Shown here: piece after piece, positions 26,573 through 36,162 of the stretch
Layout: every line of letters starts with the position of its first letter
Position numbering within the stretch: the first letter of the stretch is position 1
Assembly (NCBI GenBank): GCA_000621425.1
Contig: JHYJ01000006.1
Span: 186,001 to 250,000 of the forward strand
DNA length: 64,000 nucleotides
From: Lachnospiraceae bacterium AB2028
Lineage (GTDB): Bacteria; Bacillota; Clostridia; Lachnospirales; Lachnospiraceae
Reading direction: 5' to 3'
Position numbers and translations under genes: made by a program
The notes under the pieces: model-generated
Databases searched by the model: none
Told to the model about the DNA's origin: nothing
The model's input: the letters and a program-made list of their open reading frames with translations, nothing else

Positions 26573-28205
26573 TTTTAGTAAGGATAGTGACTTTTTGAAT
26601 AGACAAGTAAATTATAAATTTAAATGTGATAGAAATGTAGTTGCATTTGCGTTCTGCGCGATATCGGCATTTACTGTTCTTCTTTTTGCAACAAAGAATT
26701 CTCCACTTTATCCTTTTCAAGATGGATTGGATGCCAATACTTTTTTTTCAGTGGGAAAATCACTATTTAATGGCAAAGTGCTTTATCGGGATATATACGA
26801 GCACAAAGGCTTGATCTTATATCTTTTATATGGCTGTGCATACCTTCTTTCTCATGAGACTTTCATCGGAGTTTTTTTTATTGAACTACTATGTGGCACT
26901 TTTACACTATGGTACTCATGGAAGATAATCAGCCTCTATGAAAAAAAAACATATCTGTTTTTACTTCCTATATTCGGTTGCGCCCTATGGTCAGGGGACG
27001 CTTTTTCTTATGGCGGCCAGCCGGAGGAGATAGTTCTCCCTGTACTTATGTGGGGCTTATATACATTTCTTGAGTTGGGTAAGAGGGCAAATTCAGCCAA
27101 TAGTGTAAAGGATAAAGACGGTGATAAGCACATTTATGAGTTGCCGCTATCAAAAGTATTTCTGTGTGGTTTGTGGGCGGCTGTGCTTTTTTGGATGAAA
27201 TATACGCTCACAGGTTTCTTTTTGGGACTTGTGATTATCATGTTTTTTGTCCAGATAAAACACAGAAATTATATTTATCTTGTAAAATGCGCAGGTGCAT
27301 TTATTGCGGGATTTTTTTCAGTCACCATCCCTGTGTTGATATATTTTCTGGTAAATAATGCATTGGGGGACCTGTGGCAGGTATATTTTTACAATCTTAT
27401 TTTCAGATATAACGAACGCGATATAGGCATGAGCCGTATCGAATACTCATTAAGGAAGGTACTGCTGACTTTTTGGAGAAACAAGCGTTTCTCTCTTATG
27501 ATTGTTGCGGGGGTGATATGGTTTGTTACGAGTGGTCTATGGAAAAAGAATAATGAAAAAAAAGACATATTCACTTCTATGGGACTTTTGTTTTTGTGCA
27601 TAGTAACTACTGTATCCATATATTACAGCAGACAATACAACAGATACTGGGGGGAAGTACTGGCAGTTTTTTCAGTGACCGGATTGGTACTTGCTAATCG
27701 GTGCTGTGGTAGGCTGATATCATGGACAAAGAAAAAAATGGATGCAACTGTATTGGATAGAATAAAATATACGGAAATAGTGTCGGCTGTTTTATCAATA
27801 ATGCTTGCAACTGTTACTATCCGGACTTTCGGGGACAACACGTATCTGTTAAAATACGACCGTGAACAGATGCCGCAGTATATTTTTAAGGAGATAATAC
27901 TTGAACGGGAAGGCGGAGATACGGCGGGGTTAAAGATTCTAAATTATGAATCGCTGGATCTTGGTTTACATACCGTGATGGATAATGTTCCGTTTCTTAA
28001 GTATTTTTGTGATTGTAATATAATTCTGCCGGAACTCTATGATGCTCAGGATAATGCGCTTATTAATGGGGAGGCAGATTATGTGATATGTCTTGATCCT
28101 ATCGATGTTGGAGTGGACAGGTATGAACTTATAGAAAAAGTCCCGTTTGAAATGGAATGGGAAAATTATTATAGGGATTATTACTTATACGGACTGAAAA
28201 AATAA
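26562..28205 (+). CDS. GT-C (ArnT/PMT-like) membrane glycosyltransferase
   Basis: A 547-residue polytopic membrane protein with about ten hydrophobic helices. The first loop has YPFQDGLDANTFFSVGKSLF, then YRDIYEHKGLILYLLYG: the acidic pair and the Y-x-D-x-x-x-x-K-G pattern of polyprenyl-phosphate-sugar-dependent GT-C enzymes such as ArnT and PMT. It would transfer a sugar from a lipid carrier to a protein or polymer outside the membrane. I place the start at ATG 26562, overlapping the CotH stop by 11 bases; TTG 26595 is possible, having AAGGA upstream. The C-terminal part (about 430-547) is extracytoplasmic. Base composition is visibly A/T-richer than the housekeeping genes. Confidence 0.75.
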   Translation: MIYDFSKDSDFLNRQVNYKFKCDRNVVAFAFCAISAFTVLLFATKNSPLYPFQDGLDANTFFSVGKSLFNGKVLYRDIYEHKGLILYLLYGCAYLLSHETFIGVFFIELLCGTFTLWYSWKIISLYEKKTYLFLLPIFGCALWSGDAFSYGGQPEEIVLPVLMWGLYTFLELGKRANSANSVKDKDGDKHIYELPLSKVFLCGLWAAVLFWMKYTLTGFFLGLVIIMFFVQIKHRNYIYLVKCAGAFIAGFFSVTIPVLIYFLVNNALGDLWQVYFYNLIFRYNERDIGMSRIEYSLRKVLLTFWRNKRFSLMIVAGVIWFVTSGLWKKNNEKKDIFTSMGLLFLCIVTTVSIYYSRQYNRYWGEVLAVFSVTGLVLANRCCGRLISWTKKKMDATVLDRIKYTEIVSAVLSIMLATVTIRTFGDNTYLLKYDREQMPQYIFKEIILEREGGDTAGLKILNYESLDLGLHTVMDNVPFLKYFCDCNIILPELYDAQDNALINGEADYVICLDPIDVGVDRYELIEKVPFEMEWENYYRDYYLYGLKK

Positions 28206-28227
28206 TCAAAAAGTTTATGGATTGGAT

Positions 28228-31209
28228 ATGGGAACAATGTTAGGAAATATAATTTATAATATATTGATTACCCCGGTATATTACCTGGTTGAATTGGTTT
28301 TTTTTGTGATGTTCAGAGTGTTTTCAAACGTGGGACTTGCTATAGTGGGAGTGAGTCTGACGGTTAATGTACTGTGTTTTCCTTTGTACAAAAGAGCTGA
28401 TGCTGTTCAGGAAGCGGAACGTGACAAACAGAAACGTATGAAACCCTGGCTGGATCATATTCGCAATAACTTTACCGGTGATGAGCGTTTTATGATGACC
28501 CAGACTTATTATAAGGAACAGAGATATACAGCACTTTCAGCATTGAAAGGAACGGTGACCTTATTGCTTCAGATTCCGTTTCTTTTAGCTGCGTATAGAT
28601 ATCTGTCAGAGTTGGTTCTTCTCCAAGGCACATCTTTCTTATTTCTGAATGATCTGTCTGAGCCGGATGGACTTATAAAGATTGGAACAATATCCATAAA
28701 TCTGCTTCCGATCCTTATGACGCTCATAAATTTCGCATCAAGTTTTATTTACACCAAAGGGGTATCTTCCATAAAGGATAACATACAGTTGTATGTTGTG
28801 GCCCTTGTTTTCTTGGTGGTCTTGTACGATTGCCCATCGGGGCTGGTAATGTATTGGACTCTGAATAATCTCTTTTCATTTGGGAAAAATCTTTTTATGA
28901 AATATGTAAAGAACCCGGGAAAGGTAGTCAGCGTGTTGCTTTCCGTTATGGGATGGGCAATGATAATATTCTTTTTGGCTTCAGGTGGATGCACAAAGTT
29001 CAATTTTGAGATTGGTGTTGAGGTGATAGCGTGGAGTCATATTGCCATGGCAGTATTCATGTTTCTGGTGATGCAGATACCTCTTTTAGTGATGCTTATA
29101 AGGCTATATTTGGCAAAAAAAGGAGTGGGCGATACTGTTGGTAATGTCGCTACAAAATGGAATGTCGAGAGTTTAGCAGGAATAACTCGTGATGCAGAAA
29201 AAGATAGTAACGCAAATGTTTCTGCTGGCAACGGTCGACTTTGGATGATGTCAGGACTTGTGATGGTCAGTATACTCGGTCTTTTGGTACCGCTTTCAGT
29301 GATAAGCGCATCTCCTGTTGAATTTGTGACTGCGGGAGAATTTGTATCTCCTTTAAGATTTTCTTTTAGCAGCGTATGTATAAGCCTTGGTTTATTCTTT
29401 TTCTGGGGCGGGATTATTTATTTCCTAATCCAGGAAAAGTGGAGAGGGTTTTATGCGGAAATATACACGATGCTTGCTGTTATAGCATTATTAGATCATA
29501 TGTTGTTTGCTGATGATTTTGGGGTGTTGTCTACGGAATTTAGATTTTCATCGGAAGTGAATTTTTCATTCCTAATTATAATCATAAATGCAATCGTGAT
29601 ATTTGTGGCTGTGGGAATAGTCATACTGCTCAGACGAAGGGCTATGCGTTTTTTAAGCTGGGGAATGACCGTGATTCTGCTTGGATGTGTTGCCTTGGCT
29701 GGTTTAGATGCATATAAAGTTAATACAGAGCTTGCGGAAGCAGGATATGTTGTATCGGTATCAAATGCGAACGATAGCACCGATAAAGCAAATGATGTTC
29801 AGAGTGATTATCAGTATGCTCGGCCCAATGTTGATAAAGAGATTGTTCAGGAAGAGAATAACATACAAGGGGATACAACAAGTGGAAAGAAAACAGGGGG
29901 TACAGAAGGGGAGGCCTTTATTCATCTGGATAAGAACGGAAGGAATGTCATTGTGCTGATGCTTGACAGAGCAGTAGGCGGGTATGTGCCATTCATCATG
30001 CAGGAAAAACCGGAACTTGTTGAACAGTTTGATGGTTTCACTTATTTTCACAATACCGTATCTTTTGGTGGACATACCAGATTCGGTGCACCTGCACTTT
30101 TTGGCGGATATGAGTATATGCCGTCTGAGCTGAATGCACGAAAAGACGAGCTTATGGTTGAGAAACATGATGAGTCTTTGAAGGTGATGCCGGTGCTGTT
30201 CTACGAAGCAGGTTTCGACACCGCAGTGACGGATCCGCCCTACGCAAATTACCAGGAGATAGGGGATCTTACCATATATGATGACTATCCAGGAATGCGT
30301 ACATACACAACAATAAACGGAGAGTATTTGGATCTGTTAGAAGATAAGGAGATAACTACGCTTATAGACAGATCCAGAGAAAGAAGATTCTTTTTCTACA
30401 GTGTATATAGAACTGTGCCTTTGGTGATGAGAAAGATTGTATATGATAGGGGAAATTATCTGTCGGCTGAAGATATACCGGTGGATTTTCTAAATAACTA
30501 TGTATTAATGAAACATCTAAACCAGGTAACTGTTATTGATGATGATGGGAAGGATCATTTTCTTATGATGACCAGCGAGTTGGCTCATGATTCGGCAAAA
30601 CTCCAGCTACCGGATTACACGTTCTCAAGATATGTTGATAACAGTGATTATAGTTCATATCGTGAAGATGGTAATGGTAATACCCTTAATGCGGATAAGG
30701 GTGGAAACTACTACTATCATATCAATATGGCATCATTCCTGTGCTTGGGAGAATGGTTCGATTATTTGAAACAGCAAGGTGTGTATGACAACACCCGTAT
30801 AATTATTGTTTCAGATCATGGAACGGATGAAGGCCAGTTTGAAAATATGATATATGAGAATGGTTTTGATCTTGAAAATTTCATGCCCTTGCTACTGTTC
30901 AAGGATTTTGATAGCAGGGGATATTGCGTAAGTGAGGAATTTATGACCAATGCAGATGTACCATCACTTGCGCTTAGGGGGATTATAGAACAGCCTGTTA
31001 ATCCGTTTACAGGAAACAATCTTGATATGGAAGGAAGTATTAAATCAGAGGGAACTATTCAGATTACATCATGCTCCGAGACTGCTATCGACAGGGAAAT
31101 AACAGTATTTGATACGGGAGAATCGGATTGGTACACAGTGCATGATAACATATACGATATAAACAATTGGGAGTGTCTCGGACCGTTCAATGCTGCAGAT
31201 GAAGATTGA
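28228..31209 (+). CDS. YidC/Oxa1-like insertase fused to alkaline-phosphatase-superfamily domain
   Basis: A 993-residue membrane protein in two parts. Residues 1-230 look like YidC/Oxa1: a first helix, LTVNVLCFPLYKRAD, a charged cytoplasmic loop, then LLQIPFLLAAYRYL, and later DCPSGLVMYWTLNNLFSF. Six or seven further helices follow (to about 510). The outer C-terminal domain (about 565-990) resembles the sulfatase/LtaS type: NVIVLMLDRAVGGY, then FGGHTRFGAPALFGG (candidate Thr nucleophile) and IIIVSDHGTDEG with metal-binding D-H. The partner in LtaS-like enzymes moves phosphoglycerol or phosphoethanolamine. The start is ATG 28228, with TTG 28222 possible. It lies between the glycosyltransferase and the second CotH (20-base overlap), suggesting work on one surface polymer. 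No canonical sulfatase CxPxR motif is present. Confidence 0.78.
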   Translation: MGTMLGNIIYNILITPVYYLVELVFFVMFRVFSNVGLAIVGVSLTVNVLCFPLYKRADAVQEAERDKQKRMKPWLDHIRNNFTGDERFMMTQTYYKEQRYTALSALKGTVTLLLQIPFLLAAYRYLSELVLLQGTSFLFLNDLSEPDGLIKIGTISINLLPILMTLINFASSFIYTKGVSSIKDNIQLYVVALVFLVVLYDCPSGLVMYWTLNNLFSFGKNLFMKYVKNPGKVVSVLLSVMGWAMIIFFLASGGCTKFNFEIGVEVIAWSHIAMAVFMFLVMQIPLLVMLIRLYLAKKGVGDTVGNVATKWNVESLAGITRDAEKDSNANVSAGNGRLWMMSGLVMVSILGLLVPLSVISASPVEFVTAGEFVSPLRFSFSSVCISLGLFFFWGGIIYFLIQEKWRGFYAEIYTMLAVIALLDHMLFADDFGVLSTEFRFSSEVNFSFLIIIINAIVIFVAVGIVILLRRRAMRFLSWGMTVILLGCVALAGLDAYKVNTELAEAGYVVSVSNANDSTDKANDVQSDYQYARPNVDKEIVQEENNIQGDTTSGKKTGGTEGEAFIHLDKNGRNVIVLMLDRAVGGYVPFIMQEKPELVEQFDGFTYFHNTVSFGGHTRFGAPALFGGYEYMPSELNARKDELMVEKHDESLKVMPVLFYEAGFDTAVTDPPYANYQEIGDLTIYDDYPGMRTYTTINGEYLDLLEDKEITTLIDRSRERRFFFYSVYRTVPLVMRKIVYDRGNYLSAEDIPVDFLNNYVLMKHLNQVTVIDDDGKDHFLMMTSELAHDSAKLQLPDYTFSRYVDNSDYSSYREDGNGNTLNADKGGNYYYHINMASFLCLGEWFDYLKQQGVYDNTRIIIVSDHGTDEGQFENMIYENGFDLENFMPLLLFKDFDSRGYCVSEEFMTNADVPSLALRGIIEQPVNPFTGNNLDMEGSIKSEGTIQITSCSETAIDREITVFDTGESDWYTVHDNIYDINNWECLGPFNAADED

Positions 31210-33004
31210 AAAAAAATTACTCATAAGCACAATCTGTACACTGTTTTGTGCATCATGGATTCTGACCGCTTGCGGTGACGAAGGTGAACAGCCACCGGCT
31301 CCGGTGTTTTCTGCGGTTTCCGGTGCTTATGCTGCGGGGACTACTATTTCCATTACGGATGAGTCTTTCTGGGGGAGCATATGGTATACCACTGACGGCA
31401 GTGATCCCCGGACATCCGAAACAGCGATAAAGTATAAGAAAAAAGACCCCATAGAAATAAAGGACAGGAGCAAAGATCCTAATGTGCTCTCTGCAATTGA
31501 CCCTCTGCTTATCTCTCCCTGCCTTGGCGAAGTGAAGGAAGGTGACAATAAGGTGACCGGTGATGTGACTGTTCCTAAGGACAGCGACGTAGATAAGTGT
31601 ACTGTAGTAAGGGCAGCTTTTAGAAAAATTGGAGGTACATGGTCGGATGAGGTCAGCGCTGTGTACTTTGCCGGAAATATGACAAAGCATATTGCGGGGC
31701 TAACGGATAGCTGCTTAGCGTCTGACAGAGATATGATAGTCATAAGTATTCAGGCTGATTATAATGATTTCTTTGATTATGAGACCGGTATATATGTTGC
31801 AGGAAAGGCATTTGACGATAAACTTGTAGAGAAACTTGCAGAGAATGACACAAGCCTGAGCATCCCGTGGATGGACGCAAATTATAGGAAAAAAGGGCGA
31901 GAATGGGAACGAACAGTACGCATGGATGCCCTTTCTGTATCAGCCAACGGTTATGTGAAAGAGCTGCTTTCTCAAGATTGTGGCATAAGAATACAGGGCA
32001 ACTATTCCAGGGCACTGCTTCAGAAGAGTTTCAGGCTCTATGCAAGGGAAGAGTATGGCGCAAAGAAATTTAATTATCCTTTCTTTGGTGAGGATTATAA
32101 GGCTGATTCCTTCAAACATTTAGTGTTAAGGAGCGGATGCTCGGAGGGATTTACGGAGCAGGCAAAGTTCGGTGATGCAATGCTGCAGGACATGTCAGCA
32201 GAGGCAAGTGGACTTCCAATCCAGCAGACCAGGCCCTGTATTGTTTATCTGAATGGAGAATACTGGGGGCTGTATATCCTGACGGAAGACTATACTGAAA
32301 AGTACTTTGAGGATGTATGCGGACTCGCAAAAGATGATGCAGTGTTGTATAAATCCTACGGAACCGGTGACTGCAGACTGGATGAAGGTGAGGTACCGGA
32401 AGGCTATGATGAGATGTATTATATCGATGAGCTGAACGCTTTCATGGACGGGTTTGATGACCTTAGTGATGAGGATGATTATGAAGCTTTCTGCGAGATA
32501 GTGGATCCTGAGAATGTAATGCAGTATTTTGCGGTGGAGATCTGGCTGGATAACCAGGACTGGCCGGCAACTAACTGGTCCCTGTGGCGCAGCAAGACCG
32601 TTACGGATGATGGTTACGGTGACGGCCGCTGGCGTTTCGTTCTGCAGGACCTGGACCGCTGTGCCCTTAATCCCGGCGAAAATATGATTGAAAAGAAAGA
32701 ACTTCTAAATACTGACACAGATAATCCGGCTGTGAGGATCTTTGCACTTCTCATGACCAATGAAGGATTCAAGGCTGACTATAAGCAGTGCCTGTGGGAT
32801 TACTCGCTGGATGTATTTACCGAGGACTATGTGGATGATTATATCGACCGCTACACTGATGAATACGAGCCGCTTTATGACCAGTTTTTTGCCCGTTACC
32901 CGGATCTCGGAAGTACAGAGGGGGCACTGGATGAGATAGATGCTTTCGAGGATTTTATGGATGACAGGCCGGCATATATCTGGCCTATTCAGGATGAGCT
33001 GTGA
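31190..33004 (+). CDS. CotH-family kinase-like lipoprotein (second copy)
   Basis: A 604-residue lipoprotein with lipobox LTAC (Cys28), a paralogue of the protein at 24590 along its whole length. It has the chitobiase-like IWYTTDGSDP module, RIQGNYSRALLQKSFRLYAR, IVYLNGEYWGLYILTEDY and RWRFVLQDLDR. Both copies end in DRPVYIWPMQNDL or DRPAYIWPIQDEL. ATG 31190 overlaps the preceding gene by 20 bases; ATG 31199 (MKIEKK) is equally plausible and gives a cleaner signal peptide. Keeping both copies around one glycosyltransferase/phosphatase pair suggests different substrates or sequential steps. Codon use is closer to the following genes than to the A/T-rich 28 kb region. Confidence 0.88.
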   Translation: MLQMKIEKKLLISTICTLFCASWILTACGDEGEQPPAPVFSAVSGAYAAGTTISITDESFWGSIWYTTDGSDPRTSETAIKYKKKDPIEIKDRSKDPNVLSAIDPLLISPCLGEVKEGDNKVTGDVTVPKDSDVDKCTVVRAAFRKIGGTWSDEVSAVYFAGNMTKHIAGLTDSCLASDRDMIVISIQADYNDFFDYETGIYVAGKAFDDKLVEKLAENDTSLSIPWMDANYRKKGREWERTVRMDALSVSANGYVKELLSQDCGIRIQGNYSRALLQKSFRLYAREEYGAKKFNYPFFGEDYKADSFKHLVLRSGCSEGFTEQAKFGDAMLQDMSAEASGLPIQQTRPCIVYLNGEYWGLYILTEDYTEKYFEDVCGLAKDDAVLYKSYGTGDCRLDEGEVPEGYDEMYYIDELNAFMDGFDDLSDEDDYEAFCEIVDPENVMQYFAVEIWLDNQDWPATNWSLWRSKTVTDDGYGDGRWRFVLQDLDRCALNPGENMIEKKELLNTDTDNPAVRIFALLMTNEGFKADYKQCLWDYSLDVFTEDYVDDYIDRYTDEYEPLYDQFFARYPDLGSTEGALDEIDAFEDFMDDRPAYIWPIQDEL

Positions 33005-33034
33005 TGTGACTTTTCAGTAAAAATATTGTATAAT
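33005..33034 (+). promoter_or_regulatory. Promoter of the GGDEF/EAL gene
   Basis: TGTGAC (33005-33010) and TATAAT (33029-33034) are 18 bases apart. The -10 is perfect and the -35 weak. It lies between the CotH stop and the strong GAGGGGAGGA ribosome site at 33054-33063. Confidence 0.55.
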
Positions 33035-33070
33035 GTTATAGATTGTATTTTCCTGAGGGGAGGATAGTAT

Positions 33071-36000
33071 ATGATCGATAGCAGACAGTGTTTACGTAGA
33101 ATAGCAGAGGTATTATTGCCGGATTTTATCAGCGTTTATTACGTTGATATTGCAACGGATGAGTATGTCTGCTTTTTTGTTTCTCCGGATTCCAGATCCC
33201 TTGAGATAAAGAAGAGCGGTGATGATTTCTTTGCCTTCATGTCGGAATATACCGCTGAAAATGCTTGTGCGGATGATCTCCATATTTTTGAGGAGGATCT
33301 TAAGAAGGAAAATCTTCTGAAAAAACTTGAAGCCGGTGAGGAACTGACTGTTGTATATAGACTTTATATTGATGGGAAGTCTGTCTATCATCAGCTACGT
33401 GTAAACCGCGATGTCCATGACGGTGAGGAGTTTTTTGTTCTTGGCGTGCAGAATGTGGATGAGCAGGTTCATGAGAGGCAGCAGGCTGACCGGACCGAAA
33501 ACGAGAGGGATATCTATAACCAGATAGTAGAAAGCCTGGCGGCAAAATATGACGTGATATATTATGTAGATCCTGACAGCGGAAAGTATTCCGAATTCAG
33601 GGATAATCCGGAAACGGGCAGTCTGGATATCCAGGAAAAATCCGGCGATTTCTTTGCGGATTCGATGGCGGATATAGAGATGATTATCTTTCCGCAGGAT
33701 CGGTTCAGGATGAAGAACATATTGGAAAAGAATAATCTCCTTTCACTGATTGCCGGAAAAAAATCATATAGCGTGGATTACCGTCTGGTGGTCGAGGGGA
33801 AGATACAGAATACCCGTATGACCATTGCCCGTGTAAGCGACCGTAATCATATTGTTATAGGTGTTATTAATATAGATGAGGAAGTGGCAAAGGAAAAGGC
33901 CCGTGTTAATGCCATCAACTCAGCCAATGAAAGAGCCACCAAGGATGAACTGACAGGCGCTAATAATAAGAATGCTTACGGCAGGCTTGAAGAGGAACTT
34001 CAGGAAAAGATCGACAATGGTCTGGATCCGGAAATCTGTCTTATAGTCAGTGATCTGAATAATCTGAAACTTGTAAATGACTCCATGGGTCATAAGGCCG
34101 GTGACGAGTATATCAAGTCCTTATGCCAGATGCTTTCGGATATTTTTCCGCATAGCTATATTTACAGGATAGGCGGCGATGAATTTGTAGTCTATCTGCG
34201 GAAATCGGACTGTAGAAGAAGGCTGGTCCTTTTTGAAAAACTAAAAAAACAGATCCTTGAGAATAAGGCAACCGGAGAGGGCCCGGTGGCTGCAGTCGGT
34301 ATGGCAGTATTTGATCCGTCAAAAGATGAGAAAGTGACTGATATATTTGACCGTGCCGACAATATGATGTACATGGATAAGCATGAGCTAAAGGGCGATG
34401 ATGAGCAGGCGGTCGCGCATAAAGCGGACACGGGCAAGGAAATCAATGCCCTTCACAAAGCTATGCTGGATTCCCTGTTTGAAGCTTTTTCAGTAGTGGC
34501 AGAGGGGAGTTATGTTTATATCTGCGATATGAAATATGACTATTCCAGATGGTCAAAGACGGCGGTAGATACCTTTGAGCTTCCTTCGGAGTATATGTAC
34601 AATGCCGGTGCCATCTGGGAGGAAAAGATACACCCCGATGACAGGGCGGCATATGCCGAAGGAATAAATGCTGTTTTTACAGGCAGCTCGGAAGCCCATG
34701 ATATGCAGTACAGGGCAAGGCGCCCCGGCGGAAAATATGATGTTTGCACCTGCAGGGGTCTGGTAATGAGAAACCAGCAGGGAATACCCACTTATTTCGC
34801 GGGAGTTATCAGGAACCACGGAATGCAGGGCAATATGGATTCCTTGACCGGACTTCGTAATCAGAACGGCTTTTTTGATGATCTTCGCAGAAATATGAGC
34901 CAGGGTACCGATACAAGGCTTTTCATGATCGGTATCAGGAGGTTCTCTGATATAAATGAAATTTACGGCTATGATTTCGGTAACAGCGTTCTGCAGAAGC
35001 TGGGAAGGATCTTCTTTGAAAGGCTGGGGAACCGCGGCAGCCTTTACCGTCTGGACGGAACGAGATTTGTTGTTATGACAAATGTTATTTCAGTTTCTGA
35101 GATGCGCGTAAGATACGAAGAGATGCGGAGTTTCTGCCGCAGGGGCTTTGAGGTGGAAGGCAGGTCGGTGGTGTTGGAGCTTAATGCCGGTGCCATTTCC
35201 ATCGATCATTTTTCCATAGACGAAAAGACTATCTACTCATGCCTTCAGTATGCATATAATGAGTCAAAATACCAGCGTCAGGGCGATCTGATAGAATTCC
35301 AGAACGCTATGAACGAAGAGGACAGAGTCCGGATCGAAAAGATCCATTCCATCAGGGCGTCCATAAGCCATGGTTACAAGGGCTTTTATCTGCTGTACCA
35401 GCCTGTTGTGGATGCGGATAACGAATATATAAAAGGAATGGAAGCACTGCTTCGCTGGAAGGACGAAGACGGCAAGGTGGTGCCGCCGGATAAGTTTATT
35501 CCCATATTGGAAAATGATCCTCTTTTCCCGGAGCTTGGGAAATGGATACTTAAGGAAGCACTTCTTGCCGCAAAGCCTATACTTGAGTACAGGCCGGACT
35601 TTGTGGTTAATGTAAACCTTTCATATTCCCAGCTTGAGAGGGCGGATTTTCTGGACACTGTTTTTTCGATCATCAAAGAGACCGGTGTGCCAAACGAAAA
35701 TATCTGTCTGGAGATAACGGAACGCTGCAGGCTTCTTGATATGGAGCTTTTAAAGAATGTTGTAGTTAATCTCAGAGGAAAAGGGATCAAAGTAGCACTT
35801 GATGATTTTGGTACGGGATTTGCTTCGGTAGGTCTTCTGAAGGATATCACATTTGATATCATAAAGATTGACAGGAGCTTTGTTCTTCACGTGGACAGAG
35901 ACAGAAAGGAACAGGCATTGGTTGACAGTTTCTCAAGTCTGGCAGAATCCTTTGGCACAAAGATCTGCGTAGAGGGAATAGAAAATGCCGCAATGCGGGA

Positions 36001-36106
36001 AGTTCTCATAAATTATAATGTACAGAGCTTCCAGGGCTATTACTATTCCAGACCGGTGGAGATTGATGAGATCATAGACAAAATTAAGGCTGAAGGCGGA
36101 GAGTGA
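33071..36106 (+). CDS. Dual-sensor GGDEF-PAS-GGDEF-EAL cyclic-di-GMP protein
   Basis: A 1011-residue cytosolic protein. Two homologous sensor modules (about 15-135 and 155-275, each with YYVD near the start, SGDxFFA, LxxxL and V-N-x-D-E) precede a canonical GGDEF (about 285-435, GGDEF at 368-372). Then come a PAS domain (about 470-585), a degenerate GGDEF (LDGTRF at 661-666) and an EAL domain (about 755-1005). EAL motifs are intact: EALLRW 791-796, NVNLS, EITER, ALDDFGTG, KIDRSF, VEGIEN and QGYYYSRP. The EAL domain should hydrolyse cyclic di-GMP. The first GGDEF may synthesise it, so the protein may switch between activities, and the second GGDEF is probably a GTP-sensing or structural remnant. 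It starts a run of five signalling genes ending at 44669. Confidence 0.92.
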   Translation: MIDSRQCLRRIAEVLLPDFISVYYVDIATDEYVCFFVSPDSRSLEIKKSGDDFFAFMSEYTAENACADDLHIFEEDLKKENLLKKLEAGEELTVVYRLYIDGKSVYHQLRVNRDVHDGEEFFVLGVQNVDEQVHERQQADRTENERDIYNQIVESLAAKYDVIYYVDPDSGKYSEFRDNPETGSLDIQEKSGDFFADSMADIEMIIFPQDRFRMKNILEKNNLLSLIAGKKSYSVDYRLVVEGKIQNTRMTIARVSDRNHIVIGVINIDEEVAKEKARVNAINSANERATKDELTGANNKNAYGRLEEELQEKIDNGLDPEICLIVSDLNNLKLVNDSMGHKAGDEYIKSLCQMLSDIFPHSYIYRIGGDEFVVYLRKSDCRRRLVLFEKLKKQILENKATGEGPVAAVGMAVFDPSKDEKVTDIFDRADNMMYMDKHELKGDDEQAVAHKADTGKEINALHKAMLDSLFEAFSVVAEGSYVYICDMKYDYSRWSKTAVDTFELPSEYMYNAGAIWEEKIHPDDRAAYAEGINAVFTGSSEAHDMQYRARRPGGKYDVCTCRGLVMRNQQGIPTYFAGVIRNHGMQGNMDSLTGLRNQNGFFDDLRRNMSQGTDTRLFMIGIRRFSDINEIYGYDFGNSVLQKLGRIFFERLGNRGSLYRLDGTRFVVMTNVISVSEMRVRYEEMRSFCRRGFEVEGRSVVLELNAGAISIDHFSIDEKTIYSCLQYAYNESKYQRQGDLIEFQNAMNEEDRVRIEKIHSIRASISHGYKGFYLLYQPVVDADNEYIKGMEALLRWKDEDGKVVPPDKFIPILENDPLFPELGKWILKEALLAAKPILEYRPDFVVNVNLSYSQLERADFLDTVFSIIKETGVPNENICLEITERCRLLDMELLKNVVVNLRGKGIKVALDDFGTGFASVGLLKDITFDIIKIDRSFVLHVDRDRKEQALVDSFSSLAESFGTKICVEGIENAAMREVLINYNVQSFQGYYYSRPVEIDEIIDKIKAEGGE

Positions 36107-36162
36107 TTTCCCCGGGGATCTGCCGATGATAACGGACACTGTACAGGAAGGAAGACAAGACA

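Noticed and set aside
28228-28920. Housekeeping YidC as sole function of the gene
   Set aside because: The protein continues for another 760 residues with more helices and a phosphatase-superfamily domain, and the gene sits in a polymer cluster rather than with rnpA/rpmH, the usual neighbours of yidC.
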